Below, one piece after another: positions 50,341 to 59,186 of a stretch of DNA of 64,000 bases. The translations under genes were made by a program, and so were the position numbers. Each line of letters opens with the position of its first letter. Within the stretch, counting starts at the first letter, position 1. This DNA comes from VAZQ01 sp035293945 (GTDB taxonomy: Bacteria; Pseudomonadota; Alphaproteobacteria; Rhizobiales; Xanthobacteraceae). The notes under the pieces are model-generated. The model had not been told where the DNA came from and ran no database searches. It saw nothing but the letters and a program-made list of their open reading frames with translations. The stretch lies in NCBI GenBank assembly GCA_035293945.1, contig DATGLV010000043.1, positions 1-64,000 of the forward strand. Reading direction: 5' to 3'.

Positions 50341-52278
50341 ATGCCCGAATCGCTTTTCAATGGTTCACGCGCTCGGACCTCGGTCTTGCGGCCGGACGCC
50401 GTGATGGCGCGCGCCCTGACCATTCTGGCCGCGCTCGCAGTTATCGCGACGATGTATTTTGCCAAGGAGATTCTGATCCCATTGGCCATTGCGGTGCTTC
50501 TGACCTTCGTGCTCGCGCCGCCGATGCGGCTTCTGCGCAATTTGGGCCTAGGTCGTATCCCGGCTGTTACGGTCGTCGTCCTTGGCGCGTTTCTCTTGAT
50601 CCTCGGCATCGGTACCTTTCTCGGCCAACAAGTCACGGATCTGGCCAAGCAGCTCCCGCAATATCAGTTCCAGATTCAAGGCAAAATCCAGAGTCTCAGC
50701 GAGGCGACGAGCGGCGGCATTTTCGAGCGCCTTTCCGGGCTCCTGGACCGCCTAAATCGCCAACTTTCGACCCGACCGCCTTCCGGGCCTAACCAGGCAT
50801 CTCAGGCGGGGAGCAATCCTGCTCCAGCTCCCCTCCCGGTGGAGATTCACCAACCCGCGCCATCTCCGCTTGATTTTGTCGAAAAGGTGCTGCCGCCCTT
50901 GCTGAATCCACTCGTGACTTTCGGCATGGTGGTCGTATTCGTGATATTCTTTCTGCTTCAGCGGCGCGACTTGAGAGATCGATTTATCAAGCTTACCGGC
51001 TCACACGATCTCAAACGCACGACCGAGGCCCTGGACGACGCCGCGCAGCGGCTGAGCCGATATTTCCTCGCGCAGACGGCGCTGAACGCCCTATTCGGAT
51101 CTATCGTGGCAATCGGCCTCGCGGTCATCGGAGTGCCGAACCCCCTCCTTTGGGGCGTGCTGGCGATGGTGCTGCGGTTCGTGCCCTATCTGGGAGCCGT
51201 CATATCGGCCGCATTCCCAACGGCCTTGGCGATCGCCGTTGGCCCGGATTGGAGCATGGCGCTCTGGACGATCGCGCTCTTCGTGGTGGTCGAGCCGGTG
51301 ATTGGCCAACTGCTTGAGCCCCTCCTGTATGGTCACAGCACCGGATTGTCGCCTGTTGCGGTCATCCTGGGCGCAACGTTCTGGGCTTGGCTGTGGGGGC
51401 CCATCGGCCTGCTATTGTCAACACCAATTACGGTTTGCCTTGCCGTTCTCGGGCGCCATATCGAATGGTTGGAATTCGTCGACGTATTGATTGGACGCGA
51501 GGCCCCGCTCACGGGCCCGCAGCGCTTCTACCAGCGGGCCCTTGCGCGAGACCTCGACGAGGTGACCGAGCAAGCCGACGAGGAGCTGTCGAAGGTATCG
51601 CTGCTGGAATACTATGACGAAGTCGTTTTGCCGGGCCTTGTGCTCGCCGAGATCGATTACGTGAGAGGCGCGCTTGACGGGCGCCATATCGAAAGTATCA
51701 ACGAGGTTATCGCGGAGCTTACCGACGAGCTCGCGAGCCACGAAGACGCCACCGCGGACGCTTCCGATGGTGCCACCTCAGAGCCGGCCGCCGACAAAGC
51801 TTCTGGCCGCGATGACGACGATAGCCTGCAACCTGATCGACTCCCCGACATTGGTGTCGCGTGCCTATGGGGAAGGGGGCCTTTCGACAAGGCCCTTGCT
51901 TCCATGCTGGCGCAAGTCCTCGAAAGAAGCGGTCTCAAGCCTCAGCTCGGGGTCAACCCGGAAACGCCAAATCTGATCAGGCTTGGCAGTTCGGAGGCCA
52001 GGGTGGTCTGCTTCTCGTCCCTCAATATCGGCCGCGGGTCCGCCCAAATGCGATATTCGCTCAGGCGGCTGCGTGTACGCTACTCGCAGGCAAAGGTCCT
52101 CCTTTGCCTATGGGGCCAGGATCTAGGCGAGCTGCAAAAGCCCGACCAAGCAATCGCTCGTCAGGCGGATTGCTACGCGACCTCATTCAAGGAGGCGCTC
52201 GATTGCTTGCGCTCCGCTGAGCTCGTGGCTGAGCGGCGACCACCCGACCTCGATGCTGCCGGCCCGGGCGCCGCATAG
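50341..52278 (+). CDS. AI-2E family (PerM/TqsA-like) transporter
   Basis: A 645-aa membrane protein. The N-terminal 370 aa have the AI-2E transporter layout: two early helices (ALTILAALAVIATMYFAKEI, LAIAVLLTFVLAPPMRLL), a long periplasmic or cytosolic loop, and a helical core with GVLAMVLRFVPYLGAVISAA, VVEPVIGQLLEPLLYGHSTG and LSPVAVILGATFWAWLWGPI. The C-terminal 240 aa are an unusually long cytosolic extension with an acidic linker and a domain starting DIGVACLWGRGPFDKALASM. Members export small molecules or act in Na+/H+ antiport; the substrate is uncertain. The ATG shown lies next to the decayed gene fragment; MARALTILAAL at 50404 is an alternative. Confidence 0.85.
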   Translation: MPESLFNGSRARTSVLRPDAVMARALTILAALAVIATMYFAKEILIPLAIAVLLTFVLAPPMRLLRNLGLGRIPAVTVVVLGAFLLILGIGTFLGQQVTDLAKQLPQYQFQIQGKIQSLSEATSGGIFERLSGLLDRLNRQLSTRPPSGPNQASQAGSNPAPAPLPVEIHQPAPSPLDFVEKVLPPLLNPLVTFGMVVVFVIFFLLQRRDLRDRFIKLTGSHDLKRTTEALDDAAQRLSRYFLAQTALNALFGSIVAIGLAVIGVPNPLLWGVLAMVLRFVPYLGAVISAAFPTALAIAVGPDWSMALWTIALFVVVEPVIGQLLEPLLYGHSTGLSPVAVILGATFWAWLWGPIGLLLSTPITVCLAVLGRHIEWLEFVDVLIGREAPLTGPQRFYQRALARDLDEVTEQADEELSKVSLLEYYDEVVLPGLVLAEIDYVRGALDGRHIESINEVIAELTDELASHEDATADASDGATSEPAADKASGRDDDDSLQPDRLPDIGVACLWGRGPFDKALASMLAQVLERSGLKPQLGVNPETPNLIRLGSSEARVVCFSSLNIGRGSAQMRYSLRRLRVRYSQAKVLLCLWGQDLGELQKPDQAIARQADCYATSFKEALDCLRSAELVAERRPPDLDAAGPGAA

Positions 52279-52341
52279 CGGGTACAAGTCGTTATTATCG
52301 TCAATCCGGAAAACTCCGCGCAACAAATAGATTGCAAATCG

Positions 52342-52366
52342 GGAACTCTCTATTTGGTTTGTAGTT
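52342..52366 (+). promoter_or_regulatory. EcfG-type promoter candidate
   Basis: GGAAC, 16 nt, AGTT (one mismatch to CGTT), 33 bp before the start of the small secreted protein gene. Confidence 0.55.
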
Positions 52367-52398
52367 AGTGGCGTGGTGAAGCTTTCGGAGGAGAAACA

Positions 52399-52638
52399 AT
52401 GAAGACGTCGATTCTTGCCGTTGCGATCGGTGTGACAACGCTGGCCGTAGCCGGCTATTCATCGTCCGCGCTTGCCGATCGCGTATGCACGAAGCAGTGC
52501 TCTGACGGCGTTTGTCGCACCAGATGTGTCGAACGGGACCGGGATCGCGATCATATCGTCATCGAGCATCGCGAGAGGCATCACGATCACGACGTTGAAA
52601 TCAGAGGTCCCGGCGTAGGAGTCGAGGTCGGACATTGA
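52399..52638 (+). CDS. Small secreted His/Arg/Asp-rich protein
   Basis: A 79-aa product with signal peptide ILAVAIGVTTLAVAGYSSSA, cleaved near LAD. The mature peptide has four cysteines (CTKQCSDGVCRTRC) and a highly charged segment (RDRDRDHIVIEHRERHHDHD), so metal binding is possible. GGAGGAG precedes the ATG and an EcfG-like promoter lies upstream, suggesting a stress-induced periplasmic peptide. No family recognised. Confidence 0.72.
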   Translation: MKTSILAVAIGVTTLAVAGYSSSALADRVCTKQCSDGVCRTRCVERDRDRDHIVIEHRERHHDHDVEIRGPGVGVEVGH

Positions 52639-52701
52639 TATCTCGCGCTTGCAGGCTTGCCTCTATGGGCTCCTGGCTTGCAACCGAACACGAAAATGTG
52701 G

Positions 52702-52724
52702 AGCCCCGCCCTGGCGGGGCTTCC
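52702..52724 (+). terminator. Probable terminator after the small secreted protein gene
   Basis: AGCCCCGCC and GCGGGGCT form a short GC-rich stem followed by TTCCCTGTTT. Confidence 0.5.
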
Positions 52725-52788
52725 CTGTTTGAGGTTTTATGCAATCGCGCATTTGACGCCGTCGCAGGAAATTTTGTCTGCAAGCATG

Positions 52789-52825
52789 TGCGGGCCGCCA
52801 AATGTAGATTGGGCGGCCCGCATTT
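52789..52825 (+). terminator. Second hairpin terminator
   Basis: TGCGGGCCGCC and GGCGGCCCGCA form an 11-bp stem with a T-rich flank (TTTC). It may end the transcript that escapes the first hairpin, or end a minus-strand transcript from the microprotein gene at 52917. Confidence 0.5.
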
Positions 52826-52916
52826 CATCTACGGATACTTGCTAGAGCAGTCGCAAAGAAGCGGGATCTCGGATTCCACTCTTCCGACGATCGCTGCACC
52901 AGCACATGCTGCTAAT

Positions 52917-53003
52917 CTAATGGTGCATGAGCAACGCGATCAGAATGATTATGGGAAGGGGAATCCCAATCAACCAAAGTAGCATCCCTCGTCCAAAGCC
53001 CAT
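52917..53003 (-). CDS. 28-aa membrane microprotein
   Basis: The product begins MGFGRGMLLWLIGIPLP and continues as a hydrophobic helix (IIILIALLMHH). GGGAGAG lies just upstream of the ATG, and an EcfG-like promoter (one mismatch) lies about 32 bp farther up. Peptides with the LLWLIGIPLPIIILIALL core are common in Hyphomicrobiales. Function unknown. Confidence 0.75.
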   Translation of the reverse strand: MGFGRGMLLWLIGIPLPIIILIALLMHH

Positions 53004-53034
53004 GTCTCTCTCCCGTGATTACAGTCGGAATCAT

Positions 53035-53059
53035 AACGCTGGGCCCGAGAAATCGTTGC
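53035..53059 (-). promoter_or_regulatory. EcfG-type promoter candidate of the 28-aa microprotein
   Basis: Minus strand: GCAAC, 16 nt, CGTT; one mismatch to GGAAC. Confidence 0.5.
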
Positions 53060-53294
53060 ATCGAAACACAGGAGGCGGATAGGTCCTGCGCAGCGAGGCC
53101 ATTGCCGTTGTGCCAGGCACTTCGAATTCCGGAGGTGGCCTTCAAAACGTGCATATTCCATGCGGACCAAAAGCTGCCGGAGCTGCAGCTCGCTGTCGGC
53201 TTCTTGAAGCGGCCTGCAGGCCGGGCACTGATCCCGCGCAGCTCATCTGGGCGGCGCAGGCTTTGTACGCGGCCGGGAATGCGGCTTCCCCAGT

Positions 53295-53319
53295 GGAACT
53301 TGTTGTCGAGCATGACGTT
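53295..53319 (+). promoter_or_regulatory. EcfG-type general stress promoter of the csbD-like gene
   Basis: GGAAC, 16 nt, CGTT, a full match, ending 42 bp before the ATG at 53362. Confidence 0.8.
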
Positions 53320-53361
53320 CGATCGGCACGGCGTAGCGACAGGTCAGTTAGGAGATTTGAG

Positions 53362-53565
53362 ATGGATTGGAATCGTGTTGAAGGAAATTGGAAGCAGATG
53401 AGCGGCAAGGTCAAGGAGAAGTGGGGCAAGCTCACCGATGATGATCTCAATGTCATCGATGGCCGACGCGAGCAGCTCGAAGGCAAGCTGCAGCAGCGCT
53501 ACGGCCTCGCCAAAGACCAAATCCGCAAGGACGTCGATGATTGGTTGAGCGGCCAGCACTGGTGA
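53362..53565 (+). CDS. csbD: CsbD-family stress protein
   Basis: A 67-aa hydrophilic protein with the CsbD core MDWNRVEGNWKQMSGKVKEK and LQQRYGLAKDQIRKDVDDWL. Family members are strongly induced in general stress; the molecular role is unclear. GGAG lies upstream of the ATG and a perfect EcfG-type promoter precedes it, which agrees with CsbD genes being typical members of this regulon. Confidence 0.9.
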   Translation: MDWNRVEGNWKQMSGKVKEKWGKLTDDDLNVIDGRREQLEGKLQQRYGLAKDQIRKDVDDWLSGQHW

Positions 53566-53695
53566 CCACGATTAGCGGGCGAGAGCGAGAGGCGGCGGCC
53601 CGATCCGAGCCGCCGTGTCTTTGCGCGTGTGCGATGAGATGCGCGTGACGGGGGGCGCCTGCATTCGACCGACCGCGGGCGCCAATGTCGGCCAG

Positions 53696-53720
53696 GGAAC
53701 CCGGTCGCATACCCTTCGTT
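53696..53720 (+). promoter_or_regulatory. EcfG-type general stress promoter of the PAS hybrid kinase
   Basis: GGAAC, 16 nt, CGTT, a full match. The predicted transcript starts around 53727, which excludes the upstream ATG at 53685 and leaves the ATG at 53730 nearly leaderless. Confidence 0.75.
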
Positions 53721-53729
53721 ACGGGTGAT

Positions 53730-55712
53730 ATGAGCCCTGCCGTAGAAGAAAACGAAAAGACGATCGAGAGGAACCAGGCCTGGAAGCTCCAACGCCTAAT
53801 CGACTCGGTGATCGATTACGCAATTTACATGATCGATCTTGAAGGCCGCGTGGCAAGTTGGAATTCAGGAGCGCAACGGCTGAAAGGCTACTCGGCGGAC
53901 GAGATAATCGGACAGCCGTTTGCACGCTTTTTCACTCCGGAGGACCAGGAGGTCGAACTTCCAGGCAGGGCGCTGACGATCGCAGCGCAAACCGGCCGTT
54001 TCGAGTCCGAGGGTTGGCACGTGCGCCGCGACGGCAGCAGATTTTGGGCGCTTGCCGTGCTTGATGCGATCCGGGACGAGGAGGGTAACGTCATCGGATT
54101 CGCCAAGGTCACTCGCGACATGACGGAGCACCGGCTCCAGCAAAGAAAGCTGCTGGAAAGCGAGCGCCGGTTTCGACATCTCGTCGAGGCTGTCGTCGAC
54201 TACGCGATCTTCCGGCTTGATAAGGATGGGATTGTTGCAACATGGAATTCGGGAGCGGAACGCATCAAGGGGTACGCGGCGGATGAAATCATCGGCCAGC
54301 ACTTCAGCAGGTTCTATACGGAGGAGGAGCGCGCTGCGGGAGCGCCGGCAAAAGAGCTCGCGACTGCCGCGGCGGATGGTCGTTTCGAGGCTGAAGGATG
54401 GCGGGTGCGCAAGGATGGGACGCGGTTTTGGGCGTCCGTCGTTATAGACCCGATCCGGGACGACGGCGGCGAGCTCGTGGGATTTGCCAAGGTCACTCGC
54501 GATATCACGGAGCGGATGGAAACGCAGCGCATCCTGGCCGAGACCCGAGAACGGCTGGCGGTTTCACAGCGGATGGAGGCTGTCGGTCAGCTCAGCGGCG
54601 GCATCGCGCATGATTTCAATAACCTCCTCATGATCATCCATGGCAACGTCGAGGTCGCCCAGCGCGCTGCCCGGGCCTTGGGAACCCCTGCCGCCAATAT
54701 ACAGAGATCGCTTGCCCATGCGATGCGAGGCGTGCAACGCGCCACTGCTTTGACGCATCGGCTGCTGGCCTTCTCACGTCGCCAGCCGCTTGATCCGAAA
54801 GTGTTGGACCTGAACAAATATCTACCGGGTGTCGGGGACTTTCTGCAGCGCACGCTTGGTGAAACCATCGAGCTGGAGGTCGCCGGGGCTGGCGGACTCT
54901 GGCCGATCGAGGTCGATGTGCCGCAACTTGAATCGAGCTTGGTCAACCTTGCGCTGAACGCACGGGATGCCATGCCCTCGGGCGGAAGACTGACGGTCGA
55001 AGCAATGAACCAGGTCCTCGATCACGAATACTCGCGGATCAATCCGGAGGTTCCTGCGGGACAATACGTCATGATCAGCGTGAGTGATACGGGCCACGGA
55101 ATGACGCCGGAAATTCTCAGCCGGGCCTTCGAGCCGTTCTTCACGACCAAGGAGATCGGCCAAGGCACCGGCCTCGGGCTCAGCCAAGTCTACGGCTTCG
55201 TCAAGCAATCGGGCGGCCACGTGAAGATCTATAGCGAGGCAGGCATGGGGACGACATTCAAGCTGTACTTCCCGCGATCAGGCGAGCAGGGTCACGCCAT
55301 CGAAGAAGCGGACATCTTGCCGGCCGGCACGCAACGGTCCGAGCGGATCTTGGTGGTCGAGGACGACAAGGACTTACGCGCTTACCTGATCGAAATACTG
55401 CGCGACCTGAACTACGGGGCCATAGCGGCGCAAGATGCCGTCGCGGCACTTGGTATTCTCGAGCAACCGGACATCCGGGTCGATCTGCTTTTGACGGATG
55501 TCGTGATGCCCGGGATGAACGGACGCGAGCTCGCCAATCGGGCTCTCCAGCTGCGCCCCGGCCTCAAGATCCTCTTTATGTCCGGATATTCGCGAAACGC
55601 GGTGGTGCATCAGGGCAGGGTCGATCGCGGCGTCAACCTCATCCAGAAGCCCGTCTCGATGAGCGAGCTGGCGGCCCGTATACGTGACGCATTAGACGCG
55701 AAGCCCTATTAG
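53730..55712 (+). CDS. PAS-PAS hybrid histidine kinase with receiver domain
   Basis: A 660-aa soluble sensor kinase. Two PAS domains come first, very similar to each other: DYAIYMIDLEGRVASWNSGA and DYAIFRLDKDGIVATWNSGA, each ending GFAKVTRD(M/I)TE. The HisKA motif GGIAHDFNNLL has the phosphorylated His294. The ATPase domain has NLALNARDAMPSGG, DTGHGM and GTGLGLSQVYGF. A C-terminal receiver has Asp590 (LLLTDVVMPGMNG). No membrane segment is present, so it senses an internal signal. It is preceded by a perfect EcfG-type promoter; such hybrid kinases often tune the general stress response, which is inference here. Confidence 0.88.
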   Translation: MSPAVEENEKTIERNQAWKLQRLIDSVIDYAIYMIDLEGRVASWNSGAQRLKGYSADEIIGQPFARFFTPEDQEVELPGRALTIAAQTGRFESEGWHVRRDGSRFWALAVLDAIRDEEGNVIGFAKVTRDMTEHRLQQRKLLESERRFRHLVEAVVDYAIFRLDKDGIVATWNSGAERIKGYAADEIIGQHFSRFYTEEERAAGAPAKELATAAADGRFEAEGWRVRKDGTRFWASVVIDPIRDDGGELVGFAKVTRDITERMETQRILAETRERLAVSQRMEAVGQLSGGIAHDFNNLLMIIHGNVEVAQRAARALGTPAANIQRSLAHAMRGVQRATALTHRLLAFSRRQPLDPKVLDLNKYLPGVGDFLQRTLGETIELEVAGAGGLWPIEVDVPQLESSLVNLALNARDAMPSGGRLTVEAMNQVLDHEYSRINPEVPAGQYVMISVSDTGHGMTPEILSRAFEPFFTTKEIGQGTGLGLSQVYGFVKQSGGHVKIYSEAGMGTTFKLYFPRSGEQGHAIEEADILPAGTQRSERILVVEDDKDLRAYLIEILRDLNYGAIAAQDAVAALGILEQPDIRVDLLLTDVVMPGMNGRELANRALQLRPGLKILFMSGYSRNAVVHQGRVDRGVNLIQKPVSMSELAARIRDALDAKPY

Positions 55713-56010
55713 GGTCCGCGGCGTCAGATGACTCTGTTGCGACCGCTCCTCAAGCGTGCTGCTTCTTCGCTTCGACTCGCCGATACCAGGCAAAGTCCTG
55801 GGATTGGCGTTGCGTTCTCGAAGACCTGCAGCGCGGTCGCGTCGTCGATACCTCCGGGTTGCTTGCAACGGTTGCCCATGGCCGTTCTTCTGGCCCGGAT
55901 CGCCGTCCGCGGCCAAGATCTGACGCCGCTTCCTGCAGTAGAAGCTATGGCGCCAGCGCACGCCGAGCGGATTTGCCCGTTCGGCGTACGCGCGGTTCTG
56001 GCATCGCGGC
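55713..56010. other. 298-bp gap between convergent genes
   Basis: No convincing coding sequence, terminator or known repeat was seen. Confidence 0.5.
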
Positions 56011-56661
56011 TCAATGCCGGTGAGCACCGGACCGGTTGCGGGACTTCCCCATGGCGAACTCCTGGCTTGTTATCCCCCGTTCACGCGCCCAGATGATCGC
56101 CGCAGCGCGACGATTGACGCCGATCTTGCGATAAAGCGAAGCGATGTGATTACGCACAGTGTTCCGGGAGAGCGCCAGGATCTGGCTCATCTCGTCGTCG
56201 CTCCTGCCTTGGCAGATGAGCCCCAGAACCTCCCGCTCCCTATGGCTCAGCATCTCAAGATCGGATGAGCCGCTCTGCGGGTGCTTCGCCGACCACCATG
56301 CTTTAAGCTTGTCGACCATGACGCGGCTGAACCAGGAACTGTCCGACAGAATCGCCTCGACTGCATTGAAGAGGTCATGACCCGTCTCCTTCGCGTCCTC
56401 TGTCTCCTGGAGCACGCAAACTGCGATCGTCTTGCCGTTGATCGGCAGCTCCACAGGAGCCGCGAAACAACCCACAGCCAGCCCTTCTTTTCGGGGAATG
56501 GGAAGGGTTATCCGCTCCAGTCCGCCGTTGATCCTTCGACGCGTTTTTGCGTCCATCCATACGGGCAGCCCGCCCCGATCGACTACGATCAGGCCGTTAT
56601 CCAGCGCCGATGTAATCTGCTCCAGCCGCTCATGCGGCTGGCCGTTGGAAGTCTCATCCAT
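56011..56661 (-). CDS. LuxR-family transcriptional regulator
   Basis: A 216-aa protein. The N-terminal 140 aa resemble a PAS-like sensor (LDNGLIVVDRGGLPVWMDAK, VELPINGKTIAVCVLQETED). The C-terminal LuxR-type helix-turn-helix is SHREREVLGLICQGRSDDEM followed by LSRNTVRNHIASLYRKIGVN. No receiver Asp is visible, so it is probably not phosphorylated. The ATG at 56661 is chosen because a perfect EcfG-type promoter overlaps the longer alternative start. Targets are unknown. Confidence 0.85.
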   Translation of the reverse strand: MDETSNGQPHERLEQITSALDNGLIVVDRGGLPVWMDAKTRRRINGGLERITLPIPRKEGLAVGCFAAPVELPINGKTIAVCVLQETEDAKETGHDLFNAVEAILSDSSWFSRVMVDKLKAWWSAKHPQSGSSDLEMLSHREREVLGLICQGRSDDEMSQILALSRNTVRNHIASLYRKIGVNRRAAAIIWARERGITSQEFAMGKSRNRSGAHRH

Positions 56662-57245
56662 GGCACAGCCCCTTGTCCGAAGGTCAGAGAGATTGATTTG
56701 CCGCAATAACGCGGCGGGCAGGGGCATGGTTCCCCTTCACTAGGCCATTGGTTGTGGCTTACTAATCCGTAGTATTCCGCAGGCCGCGTGCAGATCGGGA
56801 CTCGCACAGACGGCAAATGGCCGCCGGCCGGATCCGCCAACTATTGAACTGGTAGTTTGTGCCCTCTTGCACGGTTCCGAACAGCAAGCAATCATTTGCC
56901 TTCCAGGAGAACAAGTCCGCATCATCGATCGGCGAACCCTGCAGTGGCGGAAATTTCAGAAGCGCTTCAGCCGTATCTTGCAGGCGAGTTCTGGCTCGCG
57001 GGCGAGAAGGAGGCGTTCCAGGCAGCCACTAACGGTTCGCCGCTGGATCTGCACGTGGAGGCCATCCTCAGAACACTGGGTGACGAGGATGCACGGGAGC
57101 CGCATGCATCAGCCGAGTGACGACGTGCAGGTCTCAAACAACGCCGCAGTCCCTAGTCCAGCACTATGGGCCCAGGCGATGGAATGCAGCCGCCATTGCT
57201 TTCGCCGTCAGAATACGAGCAAAGCCGACAGGGGCAGATGTACGG
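56662..57245. other. 584-bp region without a confident gene
   Basis: It contains the EcfG-type promoter of the LuxR gene (56708-56733). A short plus-strand frame around 56951-57120 (EISEALQPYLAGEFWLAGEK) has protein-like composition but no ribosome site, and is left uncalled. Confidence 0.5.
56708..56733 (-). promoter_or_regulatory. EcfG-type general stress promoter of the LuxR-family gene
   Basis: Minus strand: GGAAC, 17 nt, CGTT; both boxes are perfect, and the ATG at 56661 is about 40 nt past the predicted start. Confidence 0.7.
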
Positions 57246-57725
57246 ATGACCATACCGCTCAGTTGCGCGCAAGATGAACTGCTGCAAGCCGTCGAACGTC
57301 TCGGAGGCGCCAAGACCATCGACGAAGTTAGGGAGATTTTGCGGTCATCCGGGCGTAGCGTCACCGGAGCGCATGGTATCGCATTGATTCTCCGGGACGG
57401 GGACTTCTGCCACTATGTGGATGAAGACGCGATAGGTCCCCTCTGGAAGGGTCAGAAGTTTCCAATGGCGGCATGCATCAGTGGTTGGTCCATGCTTAAG
57501 CGGCAGACCGTCTGCATTCCCGACATAACGATAGATCGGCGCATACCGCAAAACCTGTATGAAAATACGTTTGTGCGCAGCCTTGTAATGACGCCGGCCG
57601 GGAATCCTCCAGTGGCCGCACTCGGCGCATATTGGGGCCATGTATACCATGCGTCGGCTGATGAAGTTGCGAGGCTGCAAGCGCTCGCACAACAAACCGG
57701 GGCAGCGATCAACCGGATACGTTGA
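57246..57725 (+). CDS. GAF-domain protein
   Basis: A 159-aa protein that is essentially one GAF domain: LQAVERLGGAKTIDEVREIL, GAHGIALILRDGDFCHYVDE, GWSMLKRQTVCIPDITIDRR and FVRSLVMTPAGNPPVAALGA. The C-terminal helix ARLQALAQQTGAAINRI could lead into an output domain, but none follows. Stand-alone GAF proteins usually sense small ligands or redox state. The ATG at 57246 fits the domain start. Two cysteines could be redox-sensitive, which is speculative. Confidence 0.8.
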   Translation: MTIPLSCAQDELLQAVERLGGAKTIDEVREILRSSGRSVTGAHGIALILRDGDFCHYVDEDAIGPLWKGQKFPMAACISGWSMLKRQTVCIPDITIDRRIPQNLYENTFVRSLVMTPAGNPPVAALGAYWGHVYHASADEVARLQALAQQTGAAINRIR

Positions 57726-58317
57726 GGCAATCTGGCCAGCCGAGGGGCGCGCCGAGCTTCTGTCTGCGACTTCCGGCGCTCGCCGTGACAAGCGGTGGCT
57801 GCGGACGGCTAAGCGACGCGCCGAAGCGAGGTCGCCGACATTTTTTTGGGGTGGAACCGGTGGCGCGGTGCCCACGCTAGATTTGGTCCGCAGCGCGTCC
57901 GCAATTCCGACAGAGGAGCAAGTGGCTAATGATTGTCGGCTCGGTGAGGGCCGACCCGGTGCCAGCCGGATTCGCTCTCGCTCAATGGCGCGCACGCAGC
58001 AGCCAGACATGATACTGGCCGGCACCCATGCCCGCGCGGCGAGCGCTGCCGGCGAGTTGTGCAGGCAGGCCCAAGCCGGCCCAGCACCTACGAGCCGCAG
58101 ATCGTTCTCGACCGCATCAAGCAACTGATCGCGTTGCCGGCGCAGCCAGATGGTCGATAGACGCCCCGGCCTCCCGGTGAGCCGGCAGCTTGCACCAGAA
58201 GGCTCAAGAAACGGGCAGGCGCTCGGGCTGGTCCCGAATTGTATGCAGACACAGTCGCTTGTGACTGGGAACACCTGGAAGGGGGCCCGCATTGATGTCA
58301 GCAGTCGGAGGTGAGTC
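57726..58317. other. 592-bp region without a recognisable gene
   Basis: Open frames exist on both strands but lack ribosome sites and family motifs. An eight-T run lies near 57841. Nothing else could be supported. Confidence 0.45.
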
Positions 58318-58584
58318 ATGGCGGACCGAACACACTATTGGCATCGGGCGCGCGAATGCGTTGCCGTCGCTGAGTGCATCCGCGACCCGCAGGAGCGACT
58401 GGCCATGCTTGGGATCGCGCAAGCATTCCTGAGAATGGCTGACCATGCGGGCCGTGGCCGGGCCACCGCTCATACGAGCTCTTCATCGTATGCAACGTTA
58501 CCGACAGGTGTCTCGGATCGTGGTTTCAGGGCAGCATGTCGGAATACATCGCCAAGAGAGCTGCCGAGTGCGAAGCCCTTATGA
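58318..58584 (+). CDS. Small hypothetical protein (YxxRARECxAxAExxRDP family)
   Basis: An 88-aa product. The first 45 aa, HYWHRARECVAVAECIRDPQ then RLAMLGIAQAFLRMADHAG, form a helical hairpin typical of small proteins that are abundant in Bradyrhizobium-like genomes. The tail is low in complexity. GGAGGTGAG lies six bases before the ATG. A paralog is encoded on the other strand at 58908-59186. Function unknown. Confidence 0.7.
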   Translation: MADRTHYWHRARECVAVAECIRDPQERLAMLGIAQAFLRMADHAGRGRATAHTSSSSYATLPTGVSDRGFRAACRNTSPRELPSAKPL

Positions 58585-58757
58585 CTTCGGAAACTGACGC
58601 CGTCCGCAAGGTGTCGTTTCGCCTATTGCGCGACATGTGGCTCGCCTTGGCTGACGTGGGCGCCACACTGAGCGCGGAGGAGCTAGAGCGCGAGATTGCC
58701 GCGATCGACCAAATCCATACCAACTACCTTCGTGCCACCCGAACCAACAAGATGTAA
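58536..58757 (+). CDS. Small hypothetical helical protein
   Basis: A 73-aa product (MSEYIAKRAAECEALMTSET, RLLRDMWLALADVGATLS, LEREIAAIDQIHTNYLRATR) that looks all-helical. It overlaps the 3' end of the previous small gene by 49 bp in another frame. The sequence is more protein-like than the overlapping tail, so the upstream gene's tail may be degenerate. No family recognised. Confidence 0.55.
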   Translation: MSEYIAKRAAECEALMTSETDAVRKVSFRLLRDMWLALADVGATLSAEELEREIAAIDQIHTNYLRATRTNKM

Positions 58758-58907
58758 TGTAGACCGAATCCGAGCCGCTACCGCTCGGGCTTCCTGATCA
58801 TGACCGCGGCTCCCTCGCTGCCGGCGGCGCGCGTCACCCCGGCAGCCGGCAGAGGCCTCGAATATAAGTCGCTCCCCGCGTGTCGGTTGTCGATCCGGCG
58901 ACCATGA

Positions 58908-59186
58908 TCACCGCAAGGAAGAAGCGGACGTTCTGCCGGCCGGCACGCAACGGTCCGAGCGAATTTTGGTGGTCGAACACTGAAGGGGGTTTCGCGGGGC
59001 GCTCGGACAAGGTCGGTCAGTCGGCGTCGCCTGAGGCGCCTCTGAGGGCGAAGGGCCGCCATGAAGGTCGAGCAATAGAAAGGCCCGGGCGATCTTGTAC
59101 AGTTCGACGCGAACCGCGGGATCCTGTGCCCGCTCCGCTGCACCAGCACATTCTCGGGCCTTCGCTAGGTAGGAACTGGCCTGCAT
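58908..59186 (-). CDS. Small hypothetical protein, paralog of the one at 58318
   Basis: A 92-aa product with SSYLAKARECAGAAERAQDP and RVELYKIARAFLLLDLHGG, the same helical-hairpin family as the gene at 58318-58584. GGGAGG lies five bases before the ATG at 59186. The last 45 codons are low-complexity and antisense to a decayed histidine-kinase fragment, so the original stop may have been lost. Confidence 0.55.
   Translation of the reverse strand: MQASSYLAKARECAGAAERAQDPAVRVELYKIARAFLLLDLHGGPSPSEAPQATPTDRPCPSAPRNPLQCSTTKIRSDRCVPAGRTSASSLR
58918..58976 (+). pseudogene. Fragment of a histidine-kinase gene
   Basis: These 59 bases match 55302-55360 of the PAS hybrid kinase gene with five differences by eye, including the stretch CCGGCCGGCACGCAACGGTC. 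They cover the linker and first receiver strand (ERILVVE). No kinase sequence continues on either side. Confidence 0.7.

Noticed and set aside
56857..57120. 87-codon plus-strand frame with a helical, protein-like C-terminal half
   Set aside because: No ribosome site and no known family; noted only as a possibility.
58268..58293. GGAAC-N17-CATT before the small gene at 58318
   Set aside because: The -10 box has a mismatch and the spacing is at the edge of the consensus; too weak to list as a promoter.
57345..58319. 324-codon minus-strand open frame
   Set aside because: Overlaps the GAF-domain gene antisense, has no ribosome site and no family features.
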